DNA of 50,476 bases from Gnomoniopsis sp. IMI 355080 (lineage: Eukaryota > Ascomycota > Sordariomycetes > Diaporthales > Gnomoniaceae), in the NCBI GenBank assembly GCA_027946555.1, contig JAPEVC010000250.1, forward strand, positions 1 through 50,476, read 5' to 3'. The notes under the pieces are model-generated. The model was not told the origin of the DNA. It was given only the letters and a program-made list of their open reading frames with translations, and did no database searches. The stretch's first letter is position 1; every line of letters starts with the position of its first letter. A program made the position numbers and the translations under genes. Shown piece by piece: positions 1 through 10,323 of the stretch.

Positions 1-147
1 GGTGGGGAGGAAGGGGAGGATTTGAGGGTTGTGGATGCTGGAGAGAGCGTGGAGGTGGTTGAGGGGAGAGTGTGGGAGGTTGTGAAGGGGAGGATCGAGG
101 AGGTAGAGAGAGGTTTGGTGGGCAAACAAGTGAGGGTTGTGTCGTGA
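1..147 (+). CDS. C-terminal fragment of a gene cut by the window edge, possibly thymidylate kinase
   Basis: Frame 1 is open from the first base to a TGA at 145-147 and encodes 48 residues, rich in Glu, Val and Gly. The stretch around VVDAG followed by an amphipathic VWEVVKGRIEEV helix resembles the end of fungal dTMP kinases, where a V(I)DA motif precedes the last helix. This is recall of family appearance, and no P-loop or LID region is visible because the rest lies outside the window. The frame could also be a chance open reading in a G-rich stretch. It would be convergent with the GTP cyclohydrolase gene, with about 600 bp between their ends. Confidence 0.35.
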   Translation, partial: GGEEGEDLRVVDAGESVEVVEGRVWEVVKGRIEEVERGLVGKQVRVVS

Positions 148-761
148 TCGTGTACATTCGGTCGAGGCGTATCTTGGTTTAGAGCTGGGTTAGATGGACA
201 TACATAGGTTGAAACTGCATAGCTTTATGGATTCGCTGGGCAATGGGTTATTTGACAGCAAGTTTGCACTCTGACAAGAGTTCATCTCGATACAGGCGCG
301 AGCGATGGTAATCAAGTTGCAATGCTAGGCGCATGAGAGCGAGTCAATGATTTTGAGATAGAGGTAAGATCTAGTAATGTGGTAATTAAAATGAATGAGT
401 CTTAGGCAAATGCTTTTGGGTATGAGGTGTTGAGCCCACAACGCCGCTGTTTGAGAAAAATAGTAACCGCCACCCCTCTCTCCCCTACCTGATGCTATTC
501 CATGTTGAATGCCGTGATGGCGGGCATGATGAATGCCTGGGTTGAATGCGCCATATCCCACCGTTTGACCCCTTGTTGTCCCTTAGAACGCCGTACCCAA
601 ATGCCTAAAATCCAAGATGCCCGATCCGATGCCGCTAAAACGAGAGTCTTTCGGCGTTGCCGCTTCGCTCTTATGAGTTGATCATTCGTCTTTTGTTTTC
701 TTGCCCAAGACCAGCTACCTCCTGGCAAATTCGTTGGTTCAAAGCAGCACCGAAGGTGCCA
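148..761. other. intergenic, between convergent gene ends
   Basis: This is 3' flanking sequence between two gene ends that face each other. Short open frames occur on both strands, but none has recognisable protein content or splice logic. I see no RNA gene. Confidence 0.6.
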
Positions 762-1762
762 CTACCGGTTTATACCGATCAGGGTCAAGAACTCGTTCCT
801 CGTCTTTTCCCTCTGTTCGAAGCATCCCAGGACGCAACTGGTGATGGTGCTCGTGCTGGTCTTCTCGACGCCTCGCATGACCATGCAGAGGTGGCTGGAT
901 TCCATGACGACAGCAACGCCTTGGGGTTTCAAGACTTCCATGATGGCGTTGGCGACTTCCTTAGTCAACCGCTCTTGTATCTGGAGCCTACGGGCGAACA
1001 TTTCTGCGATCCGGGGTAATTTGGATATACCAATGACAGATTGATCGGGAATGTAGCCGATGTGCATCTGTCCACGACGACTGTCAGTTTCATAGTCCGC
1101 CGGGTCACTCCCAACATGTAGCAATGTGGTGGACATACCTTTCCCGTGAATGGCACCAGATGATGCTCACACATGCTGAAGATCTCAATGTCCTTCACAA
1201 TCACCATTTCATTATGGCCCTCTTTGAAGATTGCCCCGTTCACAATATCCCTGACATTTTGCTGATATCCCTTTGTGAAGAATAGCATGGCTTTAGCATA
1301 CCGCTCTGGCGTCGCCAGCACACCCTCGCGGTTTACATCCTCGCCCACACACTCCAGCAAGGTCCGCACCGCCCCGCACATCTTGCTCAAGCGCTTGTCA
1401 GCTTGCTCCTTGGTCTCCTCGAGCCTCTCCCTCGTTCCCCGGCTAGGCCGTGAGAGTCCATCAAAGTCGATCACCGGGGAGGGCGAGCGCGTGGCTGAGC
1501 CGTTTGAGGTGGAGAGCTTGGTTTCGTCGGCAGCCACCTCCTCCTCTTCTGCGACTGCTGGTTCCTTGTTCTTGGATTTCTTGGACTTTTTCTTCTGACG
1601 GTCGGGAACGTCTCGCGGGTCGCGGGGCGGCGCGGTGAGGCTACCCCGGCGCTCGCCGTTGACGTGCTTATGGTGCTTGCGCTTCTTGCTGGCTTTGTCG
1701 TCGCCCGAATGGTGGCGCTTGCGGTGGCCGCCTTCGGAGGACGTGATGCTTGCTGCGTCCAT
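762..1762 (-). CDS. FOL2: GTP cyclohydrolase I (two exons)
   Basis: Catalyses GTP to 7,8-dihydroneopterin triphosphate plus formate, the first step of folate and pterin synthesis; the family forms a cytosolic decamer. Exons are 1762..1139 and 1067..762, with a 71-bp intron (GTATGT...ACAG) that joins FTGK to MHIGYIPDQ. The product is 309 aa. The catalytic domain covers about residues 115-309. Zinc ligands are visible as CEHH (Cys198, His201) and SSHLC (Cys269), with His267 matching the catalytic histidine. The first ~110 residues are a low-complexity extension with Lys/Arg/His clusters (KKRKHHKH, KKKSKKSK) and a Glu/Ala run, as in other fungal GCH1 proteins; the basic clusters could serve as nuclear targeting signals. 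The gene is divergent from TAF11. Confidence 0.95.
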
Positions 1763-2478
1763 TCTTGCAAGGGAATATGGTGGTAGGATGAAGGACTGGT
1801 GTCGTGGAAAGAATCGAGCAGACGTCTCGACTCGTGTCGGCTAGGAGTGTGTTTGAGTCAAACCGGCCTCACTTCCCTTCGAGTCCCGATTCTGGTAGAA
1901 AGCGCCTCTGGAGAGGTCAGTGGAAATTCAGGGTTGGGCCATTGAGTGGCGCTTTGAAGATGTATAAGGATCGCAAGAATTTGATCGAAGAGTCAGTGGC
2001 AGAAATGAGGCAGGTCGGCCGGCACCTAGCTCTGACCTGCAAAAGTATTCAGGTGTAATTATTTGGGCTATTGAATTATTAGTGCCCAGGTGAGAAGCAA
2101 AAAAAGAGACGTCCCGGCCGAAGCAAGGGTCGCGTTCCTGCATCGGCCCATCCCAGTTCTGAATTCTTCGGCTTTGGGAGCTTGGACCACCTCAATTAAG
2201 CGAGCTCCACTTTTCAAGCCTGGGAGTGACGACCACTCGGCTCCATCTGCAACCACCTCACCTCAATCGCGACCGCCAAATCAGCATCACCAGCGCCAGA
2301 CTTCGTTTTCTGCACCAAACAGGGCCTCCCAAATCGTTCGCAACTCTCTCTGGGCTTCTCATCTACATTTACTTGTAGTCTATCTGTCCTCGTTGTACGG
2401 GATCACGTCCTGCGCCGTTCTGCGCCGTTCAGAGTTGCCCGATCTTTCCTCCAGCAGCAACCTGACACCATCGCCAAC
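1763..2478. promoter_or_regulatory. shared divergent promoter region of GCH1 and TAF11
   Basis: This 716-bp spacer separates the two start codons, which point away from each other, so both promoters must lie here or overlap. A tandem 10-bp duplication (CTGCGCCGTT twice) lies at about 2411-2430, some 50 bp before the TAF11 ATG. No convincing TATA box was seen for either gene. Confidence 0.5.
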
Positions 2479-3648
2479 ATGAGCTCACCACCCTACACTG
2501 AGTGGTCTTCCCAGCACTCGCCTCCAGCCATGTCGCCTCCTGGACCCTCAAATACACAGCTCCCCGCCCTCAACACGAACGGCCTTAATCGCAAGCGCAC
2601 AGCCGACGGCTCTGGCCCCTCCCCCATTTCGAAGCGCCGCAAGCCATCCACCATGTCCATCGCCTCGACCGGCTCCGCCCACCCCCTTCGACAGACTTCT
2701 TTCCCGCCCGATGAGGCACCTTTTGGCCCGCGATCTCCAAGCGTCGGTTTCGACAACGACAATGTCAGTATGGTGTCGGGCTCTGCCGTCTCTGCGACCG
2801 GCAGTCGTGCGCCTCGAAAACGAGGGCGGAAGAGCAAGGCCGAGAAGGCGCGCGAGGCCGCCGAGAAGGAAGGCACACCTAGCGTGGCCGGGGGCAGATC
2901 GCTCACTGTCGCAAGTGGGAGGAGCGGGGGTGGTGGCGCTCGGAGCGCCGTAGATGCAGATGGTCCTGATGACGACGATGACGACGATGATAAGATCAAG
3001 GCCAAGATGGGCGTGGCACAGTTTGAGCGAAGTAGGGAGGAGCGGGAAGAGGAGAAGAGACTGCGTTTCATGCTGGTACAGCAGATGGACGCGGACCAAG
3101 CAGAGAGATACGAGATGTGGCATGCGGCCAAGTTGACAGAGGCTACCGTCAGAAGAGTCAGTCGCACCACGGGCTTCTCTTGCAGCCACTGCTACATCAA
3201 TGCACAGCTAACACTATCTTCATAGATCGTCAACGCGACTGTGTCACAGTCCGTACCGGCAAACGTTTGCAAGGCAATGCAGTCAGTTGCCAAGGTCTTC
3301 GTCGGAGACCTTATTGAGGCATCGCGCAAAGTCCAGGCAGAGTGGGTAGCCAAGTCGAATGAGCCTCAAGCTGAACCCGGTGTCAAAGCGCCGGACTGGC
3401 CCTACGAGGAAGACGAACATTTTGAAGAGCCAAAGAATGGCCGGCCGAGGTCTATACATCCCAAAGCCAGGCCGAAACAGCCACCTATGGGTGCTCTACG
3501 CCCCGATCACGTCCGCGAAGCTTGGAGCCGCACCAAGGCGGGTGCTGAAGGAGGTAACGTGGGGAACCTGGGTCTCTGGCACAAGCAGCAGCAGAGTGGT
3601 GTTGAGAGATTCGGTGTGAGGACTGGCGGGCGTCGTCTATTCAAGTGA
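2479..3648 (+). CDS. TAF11: TFIID subunit TAF11, histone-fold protein (two exons)
   Basis: A TATA-binding-protein-associated factor that pairs with TAF13 through a histone fold within TFIID in the nucleus. Exons are 2479..3156 and 3226..3648; the 69-bp intron has donor GTCAGT, a GCTAAC branch point at 3208 and acceptor CATAG. The product is 366 aa. Residues 1-190 are Ser/Pro/Ala-rich and disordered, with basic patches (KRRK, RKRGRKSK) and an eight-Asp run. The family signature begins around residue 193 (RLRFMLVQQ, then ERYEMWHAAKL). The histone fold continues through the exon junction at ATVRR/IVNATV and through AKVFVGDLIEASRKV. The C-terminal tail contains the conserved ALRPDHVREAWSR type motif. 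The helical core order matches fungal TAF11, so the assignment is firm. Confidence 0.9.
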
Positions 3649-5725
3649 ACAACGCGATGTTATACCCTAAGCGCTGTTGCTCAACATCTGATACTTTGAT
3701 GTTCCTGTTCCACGACTCCCTCGTGTCTGAATGGCAAATTTTACGTGGGCGTTGAGAGTACGGTCGCATGAACGGCTGTGGATGCAAGGGAATTGATGAA
3801 TTGCTGGCACCGTGCGTAGCAGGTGGCAGAACAAAGGTGGAAATGCAGGTACGACACAACATGATACCCGCCATAAGATGGCAACCCCAATGTCGATACT
3901 GGATTAGCGCGATGATGGCCCAGACGTGAGAAAAGCCAAATAGCCCGGCAACATCATTTCGTCAAAATTCTAGGGCAGGTCTCAATGCTCGGTCACAGGA
4001 CACGCTGATCCCAGTCTTGATCAAATCGCCCACAACACTGACCTGCAGGAAACGGTGATCTTCAGGAACCCGTGCTGATGTCCCGCCCGAGTCAAAGGCC
4101 ATAAGTCGGACCCTTCAGCAAGTAAGTATCCTCAATGCTGCAAACACGAGCTTTCTCTTCTCGAACACCGCCACTGGCTTGTTATTACGATCTCCCATTT
4201 GCAATCTTGTTCTTGGTCGGCCATGCTTGTCTAGAACTTGGCTTTCCCCGCACTGATGAGGGCGCATGGCTGCCATGGCCCATTTCAGTCTCGTGATGGG
4301 CGCGATGCCTCGGCCTCACATGTCAGTTGTTGTGCTGCGCAGCCGTTGGGACTAACGGGCGATGCAACAAAAAAACAGACTAAGCCTTTCCGGGACCATT
4401 GGTCGTTAAGGCAAAGTTTTGGCTACGCCTGGTTCAGAATGTGATGCGAGCGCTGTGGGCCAAATTCAGCAATGCTCCACGGTCCGAAGCGTTCCTGAAG
4501 AGATCGTACGGACATGGGCCGATGAAACCTCATGGACCAGGTTATTCTGGGCATTACGATTTGTTTTTCCTTCTCTGGTCCTTCTGGCGAATTGCGGAAC
4601 AAACTTGGGACTTTGGTCCAGGGACTTGTAACTTTGCCGACAGGCCCCCTAAGTTGTGGGGAAGTTGAAGCTTGAAATTGATGGGTTGAACCTGACGTAG
4701 AGAAGCCAACTAGTATGTATTGAATTCCTCGCCTTTGCTCAGCGATTCGTCCCAACTTACAGATTGCAGGTTTCACGCGGCCAAAGTTTATCGAGCAGCA
4801 ATATCACAGGAATATTGGATGGCAAGGAATGAAATCCTTCTTGGCATAGTTCCCTCGACTGCCGCTTTGTTCTGAGCTACTATTGACTTGCTGGCGATTC
4901 GTCGATGCAGGTACAACAACAGACATTCTTCGACTACGTAGTACCTGTTATACCACAAATGCTACTTGATTTGACAAGAGCCGTTTTCATTTGGCTACGA
5001 CAGCCGTTAAGCCGAGAAATACCAATTTGGTAAAGGCTCTTGACCCATCGCACCGTTTTCGAGGCATCTGATTCGTTTGCAGTCCGCTTATTGCCCGGGA
5101 AGCAGAACAACAGCACACTGATTGGAGATATATGCACTTATTACCTAACAGTGTGGCAACCGATGGCATCGTCTTGGCATATTCCAAATTCCAAAAAGGG
5201 TCCTGGCCTCGGTTCACAGACCCGTAATCACTTCGGACTCAGATTGATGAAGTTTCTGCTGCTCAGACACCCGAGCATAGCCTCTTACTGGCGGCAGGAA
5301 GATTGCCATGCGCAGAGGTGCAACGGCTAAGAGCATGTAGGGATGTCCATTGGTTCCCTCGCTCGTCCAAGGTGGTCTGTTGACCTATGATGGCGAGGCC
5401 CCGTATAGAACCACGGCTAGGATGGCCTTACTTGGGACACCTAGTTGCACATTGCATACTTACGTACCTAGTGGGAAGCTTCTGAATGGCGCCTGAGGTC
5501 ATGCGAGGTCAGTGAGAATCTCCCGCGTCTCATGGAAGACTTGAGTCTGGTATATATGTAAGACGCAGCACCCACCCTTTTTCGTGAGGAGGATGATATT
5601 TTACCACTTATCGTTGGATATATCATAACCTGAACATCTATCTGCTCCTGGTCCAGATCCTCAGCCCGACAAAACTCGGTGCTACGAATCAACTACTCAC
5701 TGCCAGAAATATACTTTCATACACT
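3649..5725. other. intergenic, about 2.1 kb
   Basis: No supported gene. Open frames of 60-120 codons occur on both strands (for example 4423-4776 minus and 5040-5330 plus), but they overlap each other and contain no recognisable motifs. The 3' part holds the promoter of the HsbA-like gene. Confidence 0.5.
5551..5560 (+). promoter_or_regulatory. TATA-box candidate for the HsbA-like gene
   Basis: TATATATGTA lies about 165 bp before the ATG at 5726 and is followed by a pyrimidine-rich stretch, CACCCACCCTTTTT. Spacing and composition fit a strongly expressed fungal cell-wall gene. Confidence 0.45.
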
Positions 5726-6577
5726 ATGAAGTTCGCAGCACTCTTCCTCGCCAGCGTGGCGTCTGCCTCGATCATGGACTCGCCCACACGCGTCGTCATT
5801 GAGAAGCGCGTTATCGAGCAGCGAGACCTGCAAACCATCCAAGGCGTCTTGAACGATGTCTCCTCGTCGCTGTCAGCCCTCAACGCCGCCGCTACCGCCT
5901 TCTCAGGCGATCTTGGCTCACTTCAGAGTGCCGCCAGCGCGCTCTCCGACACTGTCAAGAGTGGCACCACCACCGTGCAGGGCACGTCGGAGCTCAGTGT
6001 TAACGACGCTGTGCAGCTGCAATCGCAGTCCACCGCACTCCAGACTGAGGCACAGAACTTGGTGAACAGTCTGGCCTCCAAGAAGACGGCCATCGAGCAA
6101 GCCGGGGCGTGCGATACCGTGCGCCAGCAGAGCGACACCATCAACACCGACTCACAGGCCCTCATCAATGCGGTAGTAGGCAAGGTTCCAACCGAAGTGC
6201 AGAGCATCGCCCAGCAGATCGTTGGCGGCTTCACAGGCACGCTGGCGCAAAACTCGGCCAACTTTGCTCAGGGCAACTGCACGAATGCTTCTGGCTCGGG
6301 CGGCGGCGCCGCCTCTTCTTCTTCTTCTGCTTCTTCTGCATCCTCTGCCTCGTCCTCCACAGCTAGCAGCACTGGAACGAATACCACAAAGGGACCAAGC
6401 GCTACTGGCTCCGGTGCTGGAACGCGCCCCACGGCTTCCGCGAGCGGAGGCTCCGCCGGGACGACTGCGAATCCTACGGGAGCTGGAAGTGCTACCACTA
6501 CACCCGTCACTGCTGGTGCTGCAGCGACTGCAATGCCCTTGGGACTTGGACTTGCTATCGCTGCTCTTGCGCTGTAA
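5726..6577 (+). CDS. HsbA-like secreted cell-wall protein with GPI-anchor signal
   Basis: Single-exon gene, 283 aa. A signal peptide is seen at residues 1-15 (MKFAALFLASVASAS). Residues ~30-185 form a helical Ala/Ser/Gln/Leu-rich domain typical of the hydrophobic surface binding protein A / galactomannoprotein family. It contains two cysteines (in GACDTVRQ and GNCTN), a possible disulfide. Residues ~186-262 are a Ser/Thr/Gly/Ala linker, likely heavily O-mannosylated. The last ~20 residues are hydrophobic with small residues before them, which fits GPI-anchor attachment. Family members adhere to hydrophobic surfaces and can recruit cutinase-type enzymes, or act as cell-wall antigens. The gene probably acts at the cell surface; its substrate cannot be told from the sequence. 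Confidence 0.8.
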   Translation: MKFAALFLASVASASIMDSPTRVVIEKRVIEQRDLQTIQGVLNDVSSSLSALNAAATAFSGDLGSLQSAASALSDTVKSGTTTVQGTSELSVNDAVQLQSQSTALQTEAQNLVNSLASKKTAIEQAGACDTVRQQSDTINTDSQALINAVVGKVPTEVQSIAQQIVGGFTGTLAQNSANFAQGNCTNASGSGGGAASSSSSASSASSASSSTASSTGTNTTKGPSATGSGAGTRPTASASGGSAGTTANPTGAGSATTTPVTAGAAATAMPLGLGLAIAALAL

Positions 6578-6989
6578 ATCGATATGATCACCAGCACCCT
6601 TCGTAATTTTGACGGAGAGCATATCGGGGAACCTGAGGGGGTAGGGGCAGATTTGGGACATTGATAGTGCAAGTTGGAGAGAAAATCCACCATGTTGTGT
6701 TACGATTCTGTGTGTGTTACAATTCTTGGACTTAGGCGTTTTCATGCCGTGGTTCTCATCTATACTAATACTTTTACTTGGCTGGTCTCGGCTGTAGTCC
6801 TGGGTAGTTGCTGGACATTCAGTACACAAAACCAACATAATGGTAAAGGACGCTAATAAACTCGAGCCAAATGCCTTTAAAAGACTGTATATACTCTTTG
6901 ATTGGTGTATGCCGAAATGTCTAATTCGACGAACGCGAGCGTAAACGACGAACGGAAGCAAAACAAGTTGTTAGTACCACTAGCAGAAT

Positions 6990-7068
6990 TCCATAACTCA
7001 CAACTCATGATCAACTCACAACTCAATTGATAATTCAATTCACAACTCAACTCATAACTCAACTTGTT
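6990..7068. repeat. imperfect short tandem repeat, CACAACTCA-type unit
   Basis: Several diverged copies of a 9-10 base motif (CAACTCA / ATAACTCA / CACAACTCA) sit within about 80 bp, interrupted by AATTGATAATTCAATT. It looks like a decayed microsatellite, with no coding or regulatory role inferred. Confidence 0.6.
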
Positions 7069-7828
7069 GCTTGGTTGGGGTGTGGACGCGGCGGCGTCTG
7101 ATAGGGTTGCGGCTATAGTGCGGCTATCGGACTTTGTCGCTTCCGTTCGTCATTCTACTCTTGCTGTTGATTCGACTTAGGATACGATCGTAAGCAAACA
7201 AATAGCAATAGCAGTACAGGTCAATAGGCACTGCAAGTTGTGTGTAGGTGAAAGGAGGTTAGTCCAACCGTACAGGATCAGAGGGCATATGGCACTCGGA
7301 TCCCTATTGGCTACTTAGGTACCTAGTAATCAGTCCGTTACCTGTGATTGGCCGTATGCCACACTTGCGTTCATTAAATCAGATATTTCGTTGTATGCGA
7401 TGCAGTGCCATATACTATGTAGTAGTAGTATTTCTGAAGGTTTTGATTGGCTGACATACGATGATCATCTCCGTTTCAGGCTAATGATGAATATGCCGCC
7501 TCTTACATTGGGGCTTCATGTCTTGGAAAGCGACCGCATATAGTATTGTCTAGTGTAGTCGCGGGGAAAGATCAAGCCACTTTGAAGCCATTCGTTCTTT
7601 TCATTACAATTGCCGTTGTCTTGTGTTGTAGGTTTTACGCATCCGTATACAACATATAAGCTCTGGTTACGATGGATTGCAAAGGACCCACGGCATGTCT
7701 TCAGCAGGTTACTGGAACAGGCAAATGTGGCTTGGTCTATACTTCAACTAAATCCCGTGCAGTCTGAATTCGGGTAGAAGGTATTTCTATCGTTGCCTTC
7801 GATGATAGCCGCTATATTTACGAATAAC

Positions 7829-7838
7829 TATATAAGGA
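7829..7838 (+). promoter_or_regulatory. TATA-box candidate for the lipoxygenase gene
   Basis: CTATATAAGG, close to the textbook TATA(A/T)A(A/T) element, lies about 130 bp before the ATG at 7965. A pyrimidine-rich stretch (TTGCTTCTCTGTGTCTCTCC) follows and could hold the transcription start. Confidence 0.5.
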
Positions 7839-7964
7839 TCGATGTGTTCAGGCTGCTCGGTGTCCTTGCTTCTCTGTGTCTCTCCAGTCTCGACTAGAGT
7901 TTCAGTGGCACTTCAGACAATCACTATTCTTTAACATCCCCAAGTGTACAACTACACCCTAAAA

Positions 7965-10150
7965 ATGGGTTCCATGCCAGTTCCAGATGCGGGAAGCCTG
8001 CTCTTGCGTTCTTGGGATCACGGTCTTATCACCCAGGAACTTGTCAGAAGAAAGATCTTTCCACGAAAATTAGGCCCCGAGGAAGTAAAAAGGGCACAAG
8101 GCCTTATCGTCCCTAGCACTTCGCCGGATACGCAAATCACCAAGGGTAGCTTTTCTGGATCTTCCAAGGCGTTGACTGACGTCTTCGCGCGCATTGAGAA
8201 TCGGTAAGACACCCTGCACAGCAATGAAGCCGATCCAGAGTGCTCGATTTATGCTAAACACGTGTTAGATTCCATTCCTTTTTCGATGTCCTTGGCATCG
8301 AACCTTCTACCCCCTTGACGGATTCACGTGAAGAGAATGCCAGCATTTACAACTGGTCTGACAAGGAGGGCACGGCGGCTGACAAGTTTCCACCGCACCT
8401 GAGTTTGATTCCGAAGGGTGACTCAACGTCAATTTGGGGACTATTCGATAAAATGCGCCTACTAGACACAGCGTATCTCGCCTTTGCAGTGGTGCCACAG
8501 TCCATTCTTGATTTCCAGTACAGCTATCCAGACCAAGGCGCCACGATGGCGGACCTCGACCTACGGAATGCCACACTAAGGGCCGAGAAGAAGAACATCC
8601 TGAGAGAACCCAACGTCGGCGACTTGAAGAATCACAGGTGGTTTTCTGACGAGTGCTTCGCCCAACAGCAGTTCACTGGAACAAATCCTGTCACTATCAA
8701 GATCGCCAGCGAGACTTGGATCAGCAACTTCACCAAGGCTGCCACAGAGCAGAACAAGACCCAATTTGTCGATCTTCTGAACTCTGCCAGCAGGACTAAG
8801 TCGCTGTACGTCCAAGACTGCAGTTTCTACCGCGAGTACATACATGTGGCGCCAGACGCAGTTTTACAGGCTACTGATGCTGCCAAGGACGAGCCTCGCT
8901 ACGGGTCCTCATCCATCAGTCTTTTCCATCTCTCCGCAGAGGGAAAGCTACACCCACTTGCCATTATTGTTGATTGGAAGGGGTCCATGGAAGATTCTGT
9001 CACTATTTTCAACAGGCGCCTGACGCCAGAGCAGCAAATAGACCAGGAGCAGGATTGGCCTTGGCGATACGCCAAGTCAGTTGCACAAAGTTCCGACTGG
9101 CTGCAACACGAGGCTGCGATCCACCTTACCAACTGCCACCTGATCGAGGAAGCTACTATTGTCGCAAGCAAGCGTGCTCTTCCCACGGACCACCTCGTCT
9201 ATCGGTGCCTCCAGCCCCACTGGCAAAAGACTTTGTCGTTGAACGCTTCCGCGCGTGCAACTCTTGTGCCCCACGTCATCGTGCCGCTCGTGGGTATCAC
9301 ATCCGACCAGTCGTACGAATTCATAAACAGCGCCTATCACAACTTCGACTGGCAAAAGAACTATGTGCCTGTAGACCTAGAGCGACGCGGGTTCCCTGTC
9401 AAGGAGATCTCCGATCTGAACAACACCAAGTTCAAGAATTACGCCTATGGAAAGATGGCGCTCTTGATGTGGCAGGTGCTTCGCAAGTTTGTGAAAGCTT
9501 TCCTCGCCAATGGGGGCCAGGATCTCGACACGGACGCCAAAGTAGCTGCCGACCTTGATATCAAGCGGTGGTGCGATGAGATGCGCAGCAAAGATGGCGG
9601 GCAATTGGACTCGTGGCCCGAGATCAAGACCGTAGACGAGCTCGTCGACTGCGTGACGATGTGCATCTACATCGCCTCACCCCTCCATACGGCCGTCAAC
9701 TACCTCCAGGAATACTACCAATCATATGTGGTCAATCGAGCCCCTGCTGTCTGTGCACCGCTGCCCACGTCTCTGCAGCAATTGAATGGCTTCCAAGAGG
9801 CTGATTTGATGAAGTCTCTGCCGATCAACAGGCCCAAGGAGTGGCTGCTAGCCTCCCATCTTGTGCATCTGCTCAACTTCCGTGTTGCGGAGGACCAGAA
9901 CCTGATCAACTATGCGGTTTCGTTGTACCATATCACCGCTCCTGGATCCGCGGGCGGCAGTGGCGAGACTCATATCCAGGCGGCAGCGAAGGGTTTGGTC
10001 GATGACTTGGCTACGCTGGGCGATACGAAGGACCATGTGGGAAACACTGTGCCCGGCGTTTTCTCAAAGATTAGCGACGCGATGGATGACCAGGAAATTC
10101 CCTACCGTGTCCTCCAACCTGTGGACACCGCTGTATCTATTTTGATTTAG
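7965..10150 (+). CDS. lipoxygenase, intracellular, probably iron type (two exons)
   Basis: Dioxygenase that inserts O2 into polyunsaturated fatty acids such as linoleate to form hydroperoxides, the entry to fungal oxylipins. Exons are 7965..8203 and 8269..10150, with a 65-bp intron (GTAAGA...TTAG); the product is 706 aa. Metal ligands can be read directly: His365 and His370 (HLTNCH), then His553 and Asn557 (HTAVN), then the C-terminal Ile706. The helical signature around LQPHWQKTLSLN follows the first histidine pair, as in plant and fungal enzymes. There is no N-terminal signal peptide, unlike the secreted manganese lipoxygenases, and the final residue is Ile rather than the Val typical of those enzymes. 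Both points favour an intracellular iron enzyme. Regio- and stereospecificity cannot be told here. The in-frame GTG at 7944 was rejected in favour of the ATG. Confidence 0.9.
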
Positions 10151-10323
10151 TTACACGTTTCCGTTAAGAGATTGACGGTGGCCCATACTTGAAGTTTGGT
10201 CCATATGATGTTTTGGGGTTTCATCATGGCTGTTTATCTTTTGATGAAGTCTGAGGCTTCGCGAAGAAAAGTCAAATGGTGTAATGTCAATGGGTTTTGG
10301 ATTTTGTTTTATCTATTCTGACA

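Larger units (their letters stand above)
6578..7964. other. intergenic, about 1.4 kb
   Basis: No supported gene. It contains an imperfect CAACTCA-type short repeat near 6990-7068 and the 5' region of the lipoxygenase gene. Confidence 0.55.

Noticed and set aside
2493..3189. Two long minus-strand open frames over TAF11 exon 1
   Set aside because: They are shadows of the Ser/Pro- and Asp-rich coding exon; the plus frame has the histone-fold continuation and a clean intron.
4423..4776. 117-codon minus-strand open frame between TAF11 and the HsbA-like gene
   Set aside because: It overlaps plus-strand frames of similar length, has no recognisable domain, and splice or promoter signals are absent.
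6152..6961. 269-codon minus-strand open frame over the HsbA-like gene
   Set aside because: It lies antisense to the Ser/Ala-rich coding region and shows only the biased Arg/Ser content expected of a shadow frame.
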